Below, in pieces: positions 25,810 to 34,706 of a DNA stretch of 64,000 nt; within the stretch, counting starts at the first letter, position 1; every line of letters starts with the position of its first letter. The stretch is taken from contig JAWXUU010000004.1 in NCBI GenBank assembly GCA_044426085.1, positions 78,902 through 142,901 of the forward strand, given 5' to 3'. The notes beneath the pieces were generated by a model. That model did not search any database, had not been told where the DNA came from, and worked only from the letters and a program-made list of their open reading frames with translations. A program made the translations under genes and the position numbers. Source of the stretch: JAWXUU01 sp044426085 (lineage in GTDB: Bacteria > Bacillota > Clostridia > Christensenellales > CAMQZB01).

Positions 25810-26889
25810 ATGAGAAAAGTTTACAATTTTTCAGCTGGTCCATCTATGCTTTTTGATGATGTTTTGAAAAAAGCGCAAAGCGAAATGCTTGATTATAATG
25901 GCACTGGCATGAGTGTTATGGAAATGAGTCACAGAAGTGCACCTTATATGGAAATTTCCAAGAAAACTCAAGACCTTTTTAAAGAAGTATTGAATTTGCC
26001 AGAAGGTTATTCGGTATTGCTTTTGCAAGGTGGTGCGAGCATGCAGTTCGAAGCGGTTGCTTTGAATTTACTTAACTCGTCGAAAAAGGCTGACTATATC
26101 GTTACGGGCAACTTTGCAAAAAAAGCTTTTTCTGAAGCTAAGAAATTTGGCGACGTTGTTTGCGTTGCTTCTTCTGCGGATAAAAACTTTACATACATTC
26201 CTGATGTTGACGCAATTGAATATCGCGATGATGCTGATTATCTTCACATCACTCTTAACAACACTATTTTTGGAACTACTTATTCTCACCTTCCAAAAAC
26301 AAAAGCTAAACTTGTTTGCGATATGTCTTCAAACATACTAAGCAAAGAAATGGATTTCTCTGCTTACGATTTGGTTTATGCTGGTGCACAAAAGAACATT
26401 GGACCTGCGGGACTAACTGTTGTTATTGTTAAAGATGAAATTCTTGGAAATGCACAAGACATTTGCCCAACTATGCTTAATTATTCAATCCACAAGGATA
26501 ACGACAGCCTTTATAACACTCCACCTGCATATTCAATTTATATGGCTATGCTAACACTTGAACACATCGTGGAAATGGGTGGTATTAAAGCTATTCAAAA
26601 AATCAACGAATACAAAGCTGGTCTTTTATATGATTATATCGACGGTTGCGATTTTTATCAAAACCCTGTTGAAAAAGAATTCAGATCAATTATGAACGTG
26701 CCTTTCACAACTCCTAGCGCAGAACTTGACGCTAAGTTTGTTAAAGAAGCTAAAGTGGCGGGTCTTGAAGCGATTAAAGGTCACCGTTTGGTTGGCGGTA
26801 TGAGAGCTTCAATTTATAACGCTATGCCAGTTGAAGGTGTTGAAACACTTATTGCGTTCATGAAAAAATTTGCTAGCGAAAACGCTTAA
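25810..26889 (+). CDS. serC: Phosphoserine aminotransferase
   Basis: A PLP enzyme converting 3-phosphohydroxypyruvate and glutamate to phosphoserine. The 359-aa protein starts VYNFSAGPSMLFDDV and has MSHRSAPY, LLQGGASMQFEAV and the PLP-lysine region YAGAQKNIGPAGL. AAAGGAGC precedes the ATG. serA follows after 24 bp, so the two first steps of serine synthesis form one operon; no serB is seen. Confidence 0.95.
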   Translation: MRKVYNFSAGPSMLFDDVLKKAQSEMLDYNGTGMSVMEMSHRSAPYMEISKKTQDLFKEVLNLPEGYSVLLLQGGASMQFEAVALNLLNSSKKADYIVTGNFAKKAFSEAKKFGDVVCVASSADKNFTYIPDVDAIEYRDDADYLHITLNNTIFGTTYSHLPKTKAKLVCDMSSNILSKEMDFSAYDLVYAGAQKNIGPAGLTVVIVKDEILGNAQDICPTMLNYSIHKDNDSLYNTPPAYSIYMAMLTLEHIVEMGGIKAIQKINEYKAGLLYDYIDGCDFYQNPVEKEFRSIMNVPFTTPSAELDAKFVKEAKVAGLEAIKGHRLVGGMRASIYNAMPVEGVETLIAFMKKFASENA

Positions 26890-26913
26890 AAAACGCTTAA
26901 AAAGGGATAAGAA

Positions 26914-28074
26914 ATGAAAAAAATACTAAAACTTAATGAAATTAGCCCCGTTGCTAATTCAATCTTCACAGATTATGAATACACAAAAGACGTTGCAGAC
27001 CCATGTGGTATTATGCTCCGCTCTTTCAAAATGCACGATTATGCAATTCCTGAATCTCTTCTTGCTGTTGCAAGAGCGGGCGCGGGAACAAACAATATTC
27101 CAATCGATGTTTGCTCTGAAAAAGGTATCGTTGTTTTCAACACTCCTGGCGCAAACGCAAACGCTGTTAAGGAACTTGCAATTTGCGGTCTTTTGCTTTC
27201 TTCAAGAAAAGTTGTTCAAAGCTACGCTTGGGCTTGCGGTCAAAAGGAAGTTGGCGCGGATGTTCCTAAACTAGTTGAAAAGGAAAAATCAAAATTCGGC
27301 GGACCTGAAATCATCGGCAAAAAACTCGGCGTTGTTGGGCTTGGTGCTATTGGCGCTATGGTTGCGAACGCTTGCGCTGATCTTGGCATGCAAGTTTTTG
27401 GTTACGACCCATATATCTCGATTGATTCTGCTTGGGGACTTTCTAAACAAATCAAGCATGTAACTGATTTCAATGAATTGATTTCTTCTTGCGATTATAT
27501 CACTCTTCATGTGCCACTCGTTTCTGGAACAAAAGAATGCATCAATAAAGAAAGTATTTCAAAAATGAAAAACGGCGTGAGAGTTATTAACTTCTCTCGT
27601 GGCGAACTTGTTGATAACGCTGCTATGGTTGAAGCTTGCGAAAGCGGAAAAGTTGCTTGTTATGTGACTGACTTCCCAACTGCTGAACTTATTGGATACG
27701 ACAACATTGTCACATTGCCTCACCTTGGCGCTTCAACACCAGAAGCGGAAGATAACTGTGCGGTTCTTGCGGGCAAACAACTTGTTGACTATATCGAAAA
27801 TGGTAACATCAAAAACTCTGTTAACTTCCCTGCTGTTTCTATGGCGAGAAGTGGCGATGTGAGAGTTGCTGTTGTGCACAAAAACGTTAAAAACATCCTT
27901 TCAAGTCTCACTTCAATCATTTCTGAACTTGGACTTAACATTGCAAACATGGCAAACGCTTCTTCTGGCGATTATGCTTATTCACTTTTCGATTTGGATG
28001 GCGATTTGGCTTCTAGCGATATCGCAAAATTCGCCCAAGTTGAAGGCGTTGTGAAAGCGAGAGTGTTGAGATAA
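26914..28074 (+). CDS. serA: D-3-phosphoglycerate dehydrogenase
   Basis: An NAD-dependent dehydrogenase opening the serine pathway. The 386-aa protein has the Rossmann motif GLGAIGAMVANACADLG, the NFSRGELVDNAAMVEA segment with catalytic Arg, LPHLGASTPEAEDN with catalytic His, and a short C-terminal ACT domain (VAVVHKNVKNILSSLTSII), which normally senses serine. It follows serC by 24 bp with GGGATAAG before the ATG. Confidence 0.95.
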   Translation: MKKILKLNEISPVANSIFTDYEYTKDVADPCGIMLRSFKMHDYAIPESLLAVARAGAGTNNIPIDVCSEKGIVVFNTPGANANAVKELAICGLLLSSRKVVQSYAWACGQKEVGADVPKLVEKEKSKFGGPEIIGKKLGVVGLGAIGAMVANACADLGMQVFGYDPYISIDSAWGLSKQIKHVTDFNELISSCDYITLHVPLVSGTKECINKESISKMKNGVRVINFSRGELVDNAAMVEACESGKVACYVTDFPTAELIGYDNIVTLPHLGASTPEAEDNCAVLAGKQLVDYIENGNIKNSVNFPAVSMARSGDVRVAVVHKNVKNILSSLTSIISELGLNIANMANASSGDYAYSLFDLDGDLASSDIAKFAQVEGVVKARVLR

Positions 28075-28116
28075 GTGATAATTTAAAATTTTAAATTATC
28101 TTAAAATGAAAAAAAG

Positions 28117-28147
28117 AAAAACGCAGGAAATTTCTTCCTGCGTTTTT
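28117..28147 (+). terminator. Terminator of serC-serA
   Basis: A 13-bp stem AAAAACGCAGGAA/TTCCTGCGTTTTT with a 5-nt loop lies 42 bp after serA. A perfect 24-bp palindrome of AT-rich sequence (28077-28100) lies before it. Confidence 0.85.
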
Positions 28148-28171
28148 GTGATTTTGTTTGTTGTTTTTTTG

Positions 28172-28474
28172 TCATTTTGTTTCTGATTTTGTATCTTCTT
28201 TTGTATCTTCTTTTGTTGCTTCTGTTTTCACTGCTTTTGGTTTTGGTTTTCTTGTTTGTGGTTTAGGCGTTGTTGGTTTTTGTTCTTTTTCAACTTCCTT
28301 GGTTTTATCTTTTATTTCTTCAGTTTTACTTTCAACTTCGTTCTTTGCATTTGCAAGTTTTTGGTTGGCAAAATCTTTGCTTGCAGACGCGAGCTCGCGA
28401 GCACTTTTGCTGTATGCCATAATCACCGTGCCCGTTGCAATGCCAAGTGCAAGACCTATAATAAATTTTTGCAT
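28172..28474 (-). CDS. Small membrane-anchored Lys/Thr-rich protein
   Basis: A 100-aa protein. The N-terminal 20 residues (KFIIGLALGIATGTVIMAY) form one membrane segment of the YtxH type. A predicted coiled coil (about residues 25-65) and a Pro/Lys/Thr tail (about 66-100) follow. There is no enzyme motif. AAGGAGGTGTTAT precedes the ATG. A structural or wall-spacing role would fit; function is unknown. Confidence 0.75.
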   Translation of the reverse strand: MQKFIIGLALGIATGTVIMAYSKSARELASASKDFANQKLANAKNEVESKTEEIKDKTKEVEKEQKPTTPKPQTRKPKPKAVKTEATKEDTKEDTKSETK

Positions 28475-28540
28475 ATAACACCTCCTTTATAATAGAATGT
28501 GCAAAACACAAAATTTTATTTAAAAACCACCATAAAAATA

Positions 28541-28604
28541 GAATGCACAAAGCTTCGCCTTGTGCATTACCAAATGTTTTCATTTTGACTTTTTCATTTT
28601 GACT
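28541..28604. repeat. Heptamer-type repeat, copy F (half element)
   Basis: GAATGCAC...GTGCATTACCA is the right core end seen in copies A-D. It is followed by degenerate arms CATTTTGACTTTTTCATTTTGAC. A hairpin TATAAAAAAT/ATTTTTTATA (28605-28631) that includes the iscU stop abuts it, as at the other copies. Confidence 0.6.
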
Positions 28605-28626
28605 TATAAAAAATCCTTTGAATTTT

Positions 28627-28992
28627 TTATAGCTTTGCTTTATAATCTGCGATTGCTTCTTTGATTGCTTCTTCGGCAAGCACAGAGCAATGGATTTTTT
28701 GTGGTGGTAGACCTTCCAAAATTTCAACAACTCTTGCGTTTGTGATTTTTTCTGCTTCTTCAACAGTCATACCAATAATAAGGTCTGTTGCTGTTGAGCT
28801 TGTTGCAACTGCTGCTGCACAACCGAAAGTTTTGAATTTTGCATCTTTGATGATACCGTCTTCAATTTTCAAGCTGATACGCATGATATCTCCGCAAGCT
28901 GCGTTGCCAACTTGTCCCACGCCATCGGCGTTTTCTATTTCTCCCACGTTTTGTGGATTTTGGAATGCAGTTAAAACTTTTTCGTTATACAT
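28627..28992 (-). CDS. iscU: Fe-S cluster assembly scaffold
   Basis: A NifU/IscU scaffold on which clusters are built. The 121-aa protein carries the three conserved cysteines: NAACGD, FGCAAA and HCSVLAEEA. In IscU the usual Asp after the first Cys and the Cys in CSxLA are as seen here. Its start overlaps the iscS stop by 8 bp. Part of the operon iscR-iscS-iscU. Confidence 0.95.
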   Translation of the reverse strand: MYNEKVLTAFQNPQNVGEIENADGVGQVGNAACGDIMRISLKIEDGIIKDAKFKTFGCAAAVATSSTATDLIIGMTVEEAEKITNARVVEILEGLPPQKIHCSVLAEEAIKEAIADYKAKL

Positions 28993-30163
28993 ATTGAGTT
29001 TCTCCTTCTTTTTCGGAAAATAGTGGTGACATTTCTCTTAGTTTTTTCACGATTTCCTTCACTTTTTCCACTGTTGTATCAAGTTCTTCTTTTGTTGTTT
29101 TTTCGCCGAGCGTGAATCGAACACTGCCATGAGCCGTGCCCACTGGAACTTTCATGCTTAGAAGCACATATGATGATTCCAATGTTCCTGAAGAGCAAGC
29201 AGAGCCCGTTGAAACTGCTATGCCAGCAAGGTCAAGAAGCATAAGGATTGATTCACCTTCGATATATTCAAACGAAATGTTCAAGTTGTTTGGCAACCTT
29301 TTATCCATACCGCCGTTGATTCTTATATATGGCACTTCGTTTTTGATTCTTGTTGCAAGATAGTCGCGCAAATTTGAAAGTCTTGCGTTTTCTTGTTCTA
29401 GGTTAGCGTTTGCGATTTCAAGCGCTTTTGCCATGCCAACAATCAGCGGTGTTGCTGATGTGCCCGCACGCATTCCACGTTCTTGATGTCCGCCAGTTAC
29501 AAACTTGCCAATTCCAAGCCCGTTTCTGATATAAAGCACGCCGATACCTTTTGGTCCATAAAATTTGTGACCTGACATTGAAAGCATATCGATACCCATT
29601 TCTTTCACGTTGAATTTTATCGCACCCATTGCTTGAACTGCGTCTGTGTGGAATGGGATTCTTCTTGATTTTGCAATCTTGGCGATTTCTTCAAAAGGTT
29701 GGATTGTTCCAACTTCGTTGTTCGCCGACATAATAGAAATCAAGATTGTGTTTTCTTTTATGTTTTTTTCCACTTCTGCAGGATCGACATATCCATCTTC
29801 AGAAACGCCAACAAAAGTTACTTCGAAGCCTTGTTTTTGCAAGTCTTCTGCGGTTTCTTTGATTGCGGGATGTTCGATACAGCTTGTGATGATGTGGCCA
29901 CTGCCCTTTCTTTTTGCGATACCGCGAAGTGCCCAGTTGTCTGATTCGCTTCCGCCCGCTGTGAAATATATTTCACTTGGCAATGCGCCAATTTCTTTTG
30001 CGATTGTTTCCCTTGCTTTTGAAAGGCCAACAGCGCCGTCCCTTCCAAAGGAGTGCATGCTTGATGCGTTGCCAAACACATCGGTGAAATATTTTGCCAT
30101 TTCTTCCATAACCGCAGGTTTCACATATGTTGTTGCGGCGTGGTCGAGATATATTTTGTTCAT
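28985..30163 (-). CDS. iscS: Cysteine desulfurase
   Basis: A PLP enzyme that takes sulfur from cysteine for IscU. The 392-aa protein has LDHAATTYV, the PLP-lysine motif MSGHKFYGPKGIGVLY and the catalytic cysteine loop STGSACSSG. The residues around this loop match the NifS/IscS group paired with IscU. It lies between iscR and iscU and overlaps iscU by 8 bp. Confidence 0.95.
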   Translation of the reverse strand: MNKIYLDHAATTYVKPAVMEEMAKYFTDVFGNASSMHSFGRDGAVGLSKARETIAKEIGALPSEIYFTAGGSESDNWALRGIAKRKGSGHIITSCIEHPAIKETAEDLQKQGFEVTFVGVSEDGYVDPAEVEKNIKENTILISIMSANNEVGTIQPFEEIAKIAKSRRIPFHTDAVQAMGAIKFNVKEMGIDMLSMSGHKFYGPKGIGVLYIRNGLGIGKFVTGGHQERGMRAGTSATPLIVGMAKALEIANANLEQENARLSNLRDYLATRIKNEVPYIRINGGMDKRLPNNLNISFEYIEGESILMLLDLAGIAVSTGSACSSGTLESSYVLLSMKVPVGTAHGSVRFTLGEKTTKEELDTTVEKVKEIVKKLREMSPLFSEKEGETQYV

Positions 30164-30212
30164 GTTTATTCCTTTCGCTTTCCTTATGAAAAGCTGTTTT
30201 TTCTTATAGTTA

Positions 30213-30596
30213 TTATACCATTTGGTCTAGCGTGATTTGGTCGAGAGTTTCGTTGATTGCGATATAAACCTTTTCCCACACGTCTTTTGTTGGACAATTT
30301 TTTTGGCATGGGGCTTCACCCACACATTCAACGATTTGCAAGTTATCTTCAAGCACGCGCAAAACTTCCCCAACTGTTATTTCTTTCGGCTTTCTTGCAA
30401 GTTGATAACCACCTTGAACTCCCCTTGTTGTTTGGATTATGTCGGCTTTTTTCAAAAGTCGCATAAGCTGTTCCAAATAGTCCTGAGAAATTCCAAGATC
30501 CGCAGAAATTCTTGTTATTGGCAAGATTTCGTCGGAGTTTTTTGCAAGATAATGAACCGCTTTCAGACCGTATCTTGACTTGGTTGAAATCTTCAT
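30213..30596 (-). CDS. iscR: Rrf2-family regulator, IscR-like
   Basis: A 127-aa Rrf2 winged-helix regulator. The N-terminus MKISTKSRYGLKAV is typical, the recognition region is ISADLGISQDYLEQLM, and three cysteines (ECVGEAPCQKNC) can hold a [2Fe-2S] or [4Fe-4S] cluster. It heads iscR-iscS-iscU and probably represses the operon when clusters are sufficient; see the operator at 30618-30630. Confidence 0.92.
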   Translation of the reverse strand: MKISTKSRYGLKAVHYLAKNSDEILPITRISADLGISQDYLEQLMRLLKKADIIQTTRGVQGGYQLARKPKEITVGEVLRVLEDNLQIVECVGEAPCQKNCPTKDVWEKVYIAINETLDQITLDQMV

Positions 30597-30617
30597 ATAA
30601 TCTTCCTTTGAAAAGCC

Positions 30618-30673
30618 GAGTAATTTAGTCGCCTTTTCATATACAATTATATTCTTTTGAAAAATTTTGTCAA
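30618..30673 (-). promoter_or_regulatory. isc promoter with IscR-type operator
   Basis: On the minus strand TTGACA (30673-30668), a 16-bp spacer and TATAAT (30651-30646), then GACTAAATTACTC (30630-30618) around +16 to +28. The last element matches the imperfect palindrome GACTnnnnTAGTC known for IscR type-1 sites except for one base. Confidence 0.65.
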
Positions 30674-30725
30674 GTATTTTCGTTGGTTTCCTACAAAATA
30701 TATTTGCGACATTGAATATTTTTTA

Positions 30726-31151
30726 TTATTTTTTAGTTTCTTTCAGTTCGCCCTTTGTTGGAGTTATTTTGCCGACTTTTTTAAGACGTTTTATATCTTG
30801 TTTTTTTGTGTGTGGTTTGAAGATTATCGCATTCAGATATCCAAAAAAAATCGCAGAAGAAAGACCAAACGCCGCAGCTTTCACACCGCCAGAAATTGCA
30901 CCAACTATCCCTTCTGCACTGCCTTTTATTGCTCCCGATGCAAGCAGAGAACCAAATCCCGAAATGGGCACTGTTGCACCCGCGCCCGCAAAGTCGATAA
31001 GTGGCTGATATGCGCCAATTGCTTCAAGGATTATCCCCGCGAGAAGGAATGTCACAAGGATTCTTGCTGATGTCATTTTTGTGAGATTTATTAGTATTTG
31101 ACCTATAACGCATATAAGTCCACCCACGATAAAGGCTTTTATAAATATCAT
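30726..31151 (-). CDS. spoVAE: Stage V sporulation protein AE
   Basis: A 141-aa membrane protein related to SpoVAC, with four hydrophobic segments and a basic C-terminal tail. It shares the motif GAYQPLIDFAGAGATVPISGFG with SpoVAC (split here by family only; the PISGFG core is clear). The ATG at 31151 follows five G and overlaps the spoVAD stop (ATGA). It belongs to the channel that moves dipicolinic acid into and out of the spore. Confidence 0.88.
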   Translation of the reverse strand: MIFIKAFIVGGLICVIGQILINLTKMTSARILVTFLLAGIILEAIGAYQPLIDFAGAGATVPISGFGSLLASGAIKGSAEGIVGAISGGVKAAAFGLSSAIFFGYLNAIIFKPHTKKQDIKRLKKVGKITPTKGELKETKK

Positions 31152-32164
31152 GTTTCCCCCTTTTCGCAAGTGATTTCCACGAGATGTGATATTGCTGGTA
31201 TTGTTTCACCTTGCATTGATGAAGTTGTCGACAGCAATGCACCCGTTGCCAAAAACAGCATTTTTTTGATGCGTTTTTGCATTAATTTTTTATAGATATA
31301 CGAATTGAAAACCGATGCCGAGCAACCTGCTCCGCTTCCGCCTTGAAATTTTGCGGTGTCCTTTGGATATATCAGTGCACCGCAGTCGCGATGATTTTTC
31401 GTGATGTCGATTTTCCTATCGAGAAGCAAATCACACAAGATTTCACTGCCGAGATAGCCAAGATCACCCGTGAGAATCATGTCGTAGCTTTTGGGGTCTT
31501 CATTTGTGTCGGCGAAAAAGGCTTGGAGCGTATCGGCGGCGGCGGGTGCCATTGCAGAGCCCATGTTGTTGACGTCCGTCACGCCAAAATCCACGACTTT
31601 GCCAAAGGTGGCACGAGTTATTTGCGGACCTTTGCCTTCATTTGAAATCACACTGCAACCCGCACCTGTGACTGTCCATTGTGACACCGTGGGACGTTGG
31701 CAACCTTGTTCAAGCGGGGTGCGATATTGCCTTTCCGCTGAAGAAAAGTGGCTGACCGTTCCGCAAGCGACTGTGCTGGCATAGCCACCGTCAACCGCCA
31801 TGCAACCAACTGCTAAACTCTCGCTCATTGTGGAGCATGCAGAATAGACGCCGAGAAGCGGAATTTGCGTTTCGCGGGCGGAAAATGTTGTTGAAATTAT
31901 TTGATTTAGCAAGTCTCCACCAATTAGAAGTTCGACGTTTTTATCTTTTACTTGCTTTGCGGAAATTGCACCGTCGATGACTTTTGTTAGCATTTTTCGT
32001 TCGGCTTTTTCATATGTTTTTTGGTTCATTGTGTCGTCTTGCACTTTGTTCACGAAGTATTTTTGCAGTGGTCCGTTATATTCTTCAGGACCGACAAGTG
32101 AACATGCGGATATTATTTTTGGTTTTGTTGGGAATATTATTGTTCTTTCACCTTGTTTTTTCAT
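31148..32164 (-). CDS. spoVAD: Stage V sporulation protein AD
   Basis: A 338-aa thiolase-fold protein that binds dipicolinic acid on the outer face of the inner spore membrane. Recognisable segments are SACSLVGPEEYNGPLQKYF near the N-terminus and the YSACSTMSESLAVG and ILTGDLGYLGSEIL regions. It is the middle gene of spoVAC-AD-AE. GGGAGGTATGGC precedes the ATG. Confidence 0.95.
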   Translation of the reverse strand: MKKQGERTIIFPTKPKIISACSLVGPEEYNGPLQKYFVNKVQDDTMNQKTYEKAERKMLTKVIDGAISAKQVKDKNVELLIGGDLLNQIISTTFSARETQIPLLGVYSACSTMSESLAVGCMAVDGGYASTVACGTVSHFSSAERQYRTPLEQGCQRPTVSQWTVTGAGCSVISNEGKGPQITRATFGKVVDFGVTDVNNMGSAMAPAAADTLQAFFADTNEDPKSYDMILTGDLGYLGSEILCDLLLDRKIDITKNHRDCGALIYPKDTAKFQGGSGAGCSASVFNSYIYKKLMQKRIKKMLFLATGALLSTTSSMQGETIPAISHLVEITCEKGET

Positions 32165-32190
32165 GCCATACCTCCCTTGCCTTGTCTCAA

Positions 32191-32637
32191 TTACAACCCG
32201 AAAGTCATATATATAAGACCCACAACAGAGCTTGCAACAACGCCATAAACTATTATTGGTCCTGAAATGATGAACATTTTTGCGGCTAGGCCATATATCA
32301 TGCCTTCCGATTTGAATTCTAGCGCCGGCGACACGATTGAGTTGGCAAAGCCTGTTATTGGCACCATACTGCCCGCCCCCGCAAACGCGCCAAGGCGGTC
32401 GTAAAGCCCAACACCGGTGAAAGTTGCGCCGAGAAAAATCATGAACCCCGACACCACTGCGGAAACTTCATCTTCAGATAGTTGCCAAAATTCGTATTCC
32501 ACAAATTCGCGTGCAATTTGACCGATTGTGCAGATTCCACCACCTACCAAAAATGCCCAAATAAGGGTTTTCCATTCGTTTGTTCTCGGCGTTTTTGAAG
32601 ATACATATTCAAGATAGTTGTTTTGCGATATCTTCAT
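32191..32637 (-). CDS. spoVAC: Stage V sporulation protein AC
   Basis: A 148-aa membrane protein with four to five hydrophobic segments and the motif GAFAGAGSMVPITGFANS. SpoVAC acts as a mechanosensitive channel for dipicolinic acid in germination. The ATG at 32637 follows GGTGGAAGAGC; the upstream 17-codon extension is rejected. spoVAA, AB and AF are absent, as is usual in Clostridia. Confidence 0.93.
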   Translation of the reverse strand: MKISQNNYLEYVSSKTPRTNEWKTLIWAFLVGGGICTIGQIAREFVEYEFWQLSEDEVSAVVSGFMIFLGATFTGVGLYDRLGAFAGAGSMVPITGFANSIVSPALEFKSEGMIYGLAAKMFIISGPIIVYGVVASSVVGLIYMTFGL

Positions 32638-32742
32638 TGCTCTTCCACCTTCAAAAAAGTCGGAGTGCGTTGCTCCCTTTCGCAACAATCGCGGATTTCA
32701 CTGGATACAACAGTTTTTATCTTACTTTTTTGCATAAAAAAA

Positions 32743-32779
32743 CCACCCTTTTTGTTTTATTATAAACAAAAAAGGGTGG
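32743..32779 (-). terminator. Terminator of glyA
   Basis: CCACCCTTTTTTGTTT pairs with AAACAAAAAGGGTGG (one bulged base); T7 follows on the minus strand. It lies about 85 nt beyond the glyA stop and upstream of spoVAC. Confidence 0.75.
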
Positions 32780-32821
32780 AACTATACAATGCCTAGCAAT
32801 ACTCTTATATTTAAAATTTCT

Positions 32822-32855
32822 ACCGAGTTCGCAAAGCGAAGCCTGTTTTTAATTA
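32822..32855. repeat. Short dispersed sequence shared with repeat D
   Basis: GAGTTCGCAAAGCGAAGCCT followed by GTTTTTAATT recurs with two changes at 51534-51556 within the right arm of copy D. It lies just after the glyA stop. It may be a remnant of another dispersed repeat. Confidence 0.5.
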
Positions 32856-32863
32856 ATTTCTCA

Positions 32864-34120
32864 TTACGCTTCAGTTACGCAGTTTGGGTATAGTGGGAAA
32901 TCTTTTGTGATGTTTGCAACTCTTGCTTTTGCTTCTTCAATAGCTGATTCGCCGTTTTGGATTAGGAGCGTGATGATGTTTGCGATTTCTTTCATTTCGC
33001 CTTCTTTCATGCCTCTTGAAGTTGCGGCTGGAGTGCCGATTCTTACGCCACTTGTGATGAATGGACTTTTTGTGTCGAATGGGATTCCGTTTTTATTTAC
33101 AGTGATGTTTGCTTCATCAAGAAGTTTTTCAAGCACTTTGCCTGTGAGACCAGTTTCTGTTAGGTCAAGCAAAATTAGGTGGTTATCAGTTCCGCCTGAA
33201 ACCATTTTTACGCCGTTTGCAGTGAATTGTTCTTCCATAGCTTTTGCATTTTTCACAACTTGCGCGCCGTATGCTTTGAATTCTTCAGATGCAGCTTCTT
33301 TGAAACAGATTGCTTTTGCAGCGATGATGTGTTCAAGTGGTCCGCCTTGGATTCCTGGGAAAATACCTTTGTCGATTTGTTTTGCGTATTGTTCTTTACA
33401 CATAATCATACCGCCACGAGGTCCGCGAAGTGTTTTGTGAGTTGTTGTTGTGACAAAATCTGCGTGTGGGAATGGGTTTGGATGTTGACCTGCAACAATA
33501 AGACCCGCGATGTGGGCGATATCAACCATTAGATATGCGCCAACTTTATCAGCGATTTCTTTGAATTTTGGGAAATCGATGATTCTTGAATATGCACTTG
33601 CGCCCGCAACAATCATTTTTGGTTTGCATTCAAGTGCGATTCTTTCAACTTCTGCATAATCAATTTTGCCGTCTTCTTTTGAAACGCCGTATGATACAAA
33701 GTTGAAATATTTGCCTGACATATTCACTGGGCTACCATGAGTTAGGTGTCCGCCGTGAGCTAGGTTCATGCCAAGGATTGTGTCGCCATGTTCAAGCATT
33801 GCAAAATATACCGCAATGTTGGCATTTGCGCCACAGTGTGGTTGCACATTTGCATGTTCTGCGCCAAAAAGTGCTTTTGCACGGTCGATTGCAAGTTGTT
33901 CTGTTTTGTCAACGTGAACACAGCCACCGTAGTATCTTTTTCCTGGGTAGCCTTCGGCATACTTGTTTGTTAGGTGTGTGCCCATTGCTGCAAGAACTGC
34001 TTCTGAAACGAAGTTTTCGCTTGCAATAAGTTCGATGTTGTTTCTTTGGCGGTTAAGTTCGTCGTTCATCGCTTCATAAACTTCTGCATCCACACTTTTA
34101 ATTGTTTTCATATCAACCAT
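32864..34120 (-). CDS. glyA: Serine hydroxymethyltransferase
   Basis: A PLP enzyme interconverting serine and glycine with tetrahydrofolate. The 418-aa protein has ELNRQRNNIELIASENFVS, the PLP-lysine motif VTTTTHKTLRGPRGGMI and YSRIIDFPKF. AGGAG precedes the ATG with a 10-nt spacer. It is the last gene of the minus-strand run, separated from the rseC-like gene by 172 bp that may hold its own promoter. Confidence 0.96.
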   Translation of the reverse strand: MVDMKTIKSVDAEVYEAMNDELNRQRNNIELIASENFVSEAVLAAMGTHLTNKYAEGYPGKRYYGGCVHVDKTEQLAIDRAKALFGAEHANVQPHCGANANIAVYFAMLEHGDTILGMNLAHGGHLTHGSPVNMSGKYFNFVSYGVSKEDGKIDYAEVERIALECKPKMIVAGASAYSRIIDFPKFKEIADKVGAYLMVDIAHIAGLIVAGQHPNPFPHADFVTTTTHKTLRGPRGGMIMCKEQYAKQIDKGIFPGIQGGPLEHIIAAKAICFKEAASEEFKAYGAQVVKNAKAMEEQFTANGVKMVSGGTDNHLILLDLTETGLTGKVLEKLLDEANITVNKNGIPFDTKSPFITSGVRIGTPAATSRGMKEGEMKEIANIITLLIQNGESAIEEAKARVANITKDFPLYPNCVTEA

Positions 34121-34292
34121 AATTTTTTTCTCCTTTTATCCTTAAGGCACTTCTGAAAAATCTAAATCCAAATCTCAATTCCCAAAAAAGACTTGTTTTT
34201 TTTGAAATCAATCTTTGCATTTATATTTTTTATAAATACCTTTGTTTATTACTTTATATAATTTTTTATATACCCTTTTTCTTATTCAGCCG

Positions 34293-34697
34293 TTATTCGA
34301 CCACGATTCTTGTGCATTTTGGGTTGAATTTTGTTTTTTTCACCACTTTATCGATTATTGCGATTGCCACAAAACCGACAGCCACGCCCGCCATCAACAT
34401 GCCGAACTGACCAAGTTCTGAAAGGTTTAGCAAATACCCCACGAGAAATCCAAGCATTGCACAAACAAGAGGCAAGATATAAACAATGGATGCGGAAAAC
34501 ATCACTGTTGAAGTTTCCATTTCCATTTCTACCTTATCGCCAAGCTTTGCGCCAAGGTGGTTTTCCGTTGTGATATCAACGTGCATATCACCTTGCTTGA
34601 AACCGCACATGTTGCAATTTCCGCAAGCGGATTTTCTTTCCATACGCACTTTTATGTTCTTTTTATCAACTTTGACAACTTTTCCCACTTCTTTCAT
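34293..34697 (-). CDS. SoxR-reducing/RseC-family protein
   Basis: A 134-aa protein with an N-terminal soluble domain carrying four cysteines around CGNCNMCGF, then two membrane segments (SASIVYILPLVCAMLGFLVG and GMLMAGVAVGFVAIAII). This matches the RseC/MucC family, which is linked to redox control and Rnf-type electron transfer. It starts 9 bp after hisS on the same strand; no rnf genes are nearby. Confidence 0.85.
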   Translation of the reverse strand: MKEVGKVVKVDKKNIKVRMERKSACGNCNMCGFKQGDMHVDITTENHLGAKLGDKVEMEMETSTVMFSASIVYILPLVCAMLGFLVGYLLNLSELGQFGMLMAGVAVGFVAIAIIDKVVKKTKFNPKCTRIVVE

Positions 34698-34706
34698 ATT
34701 ATCACC

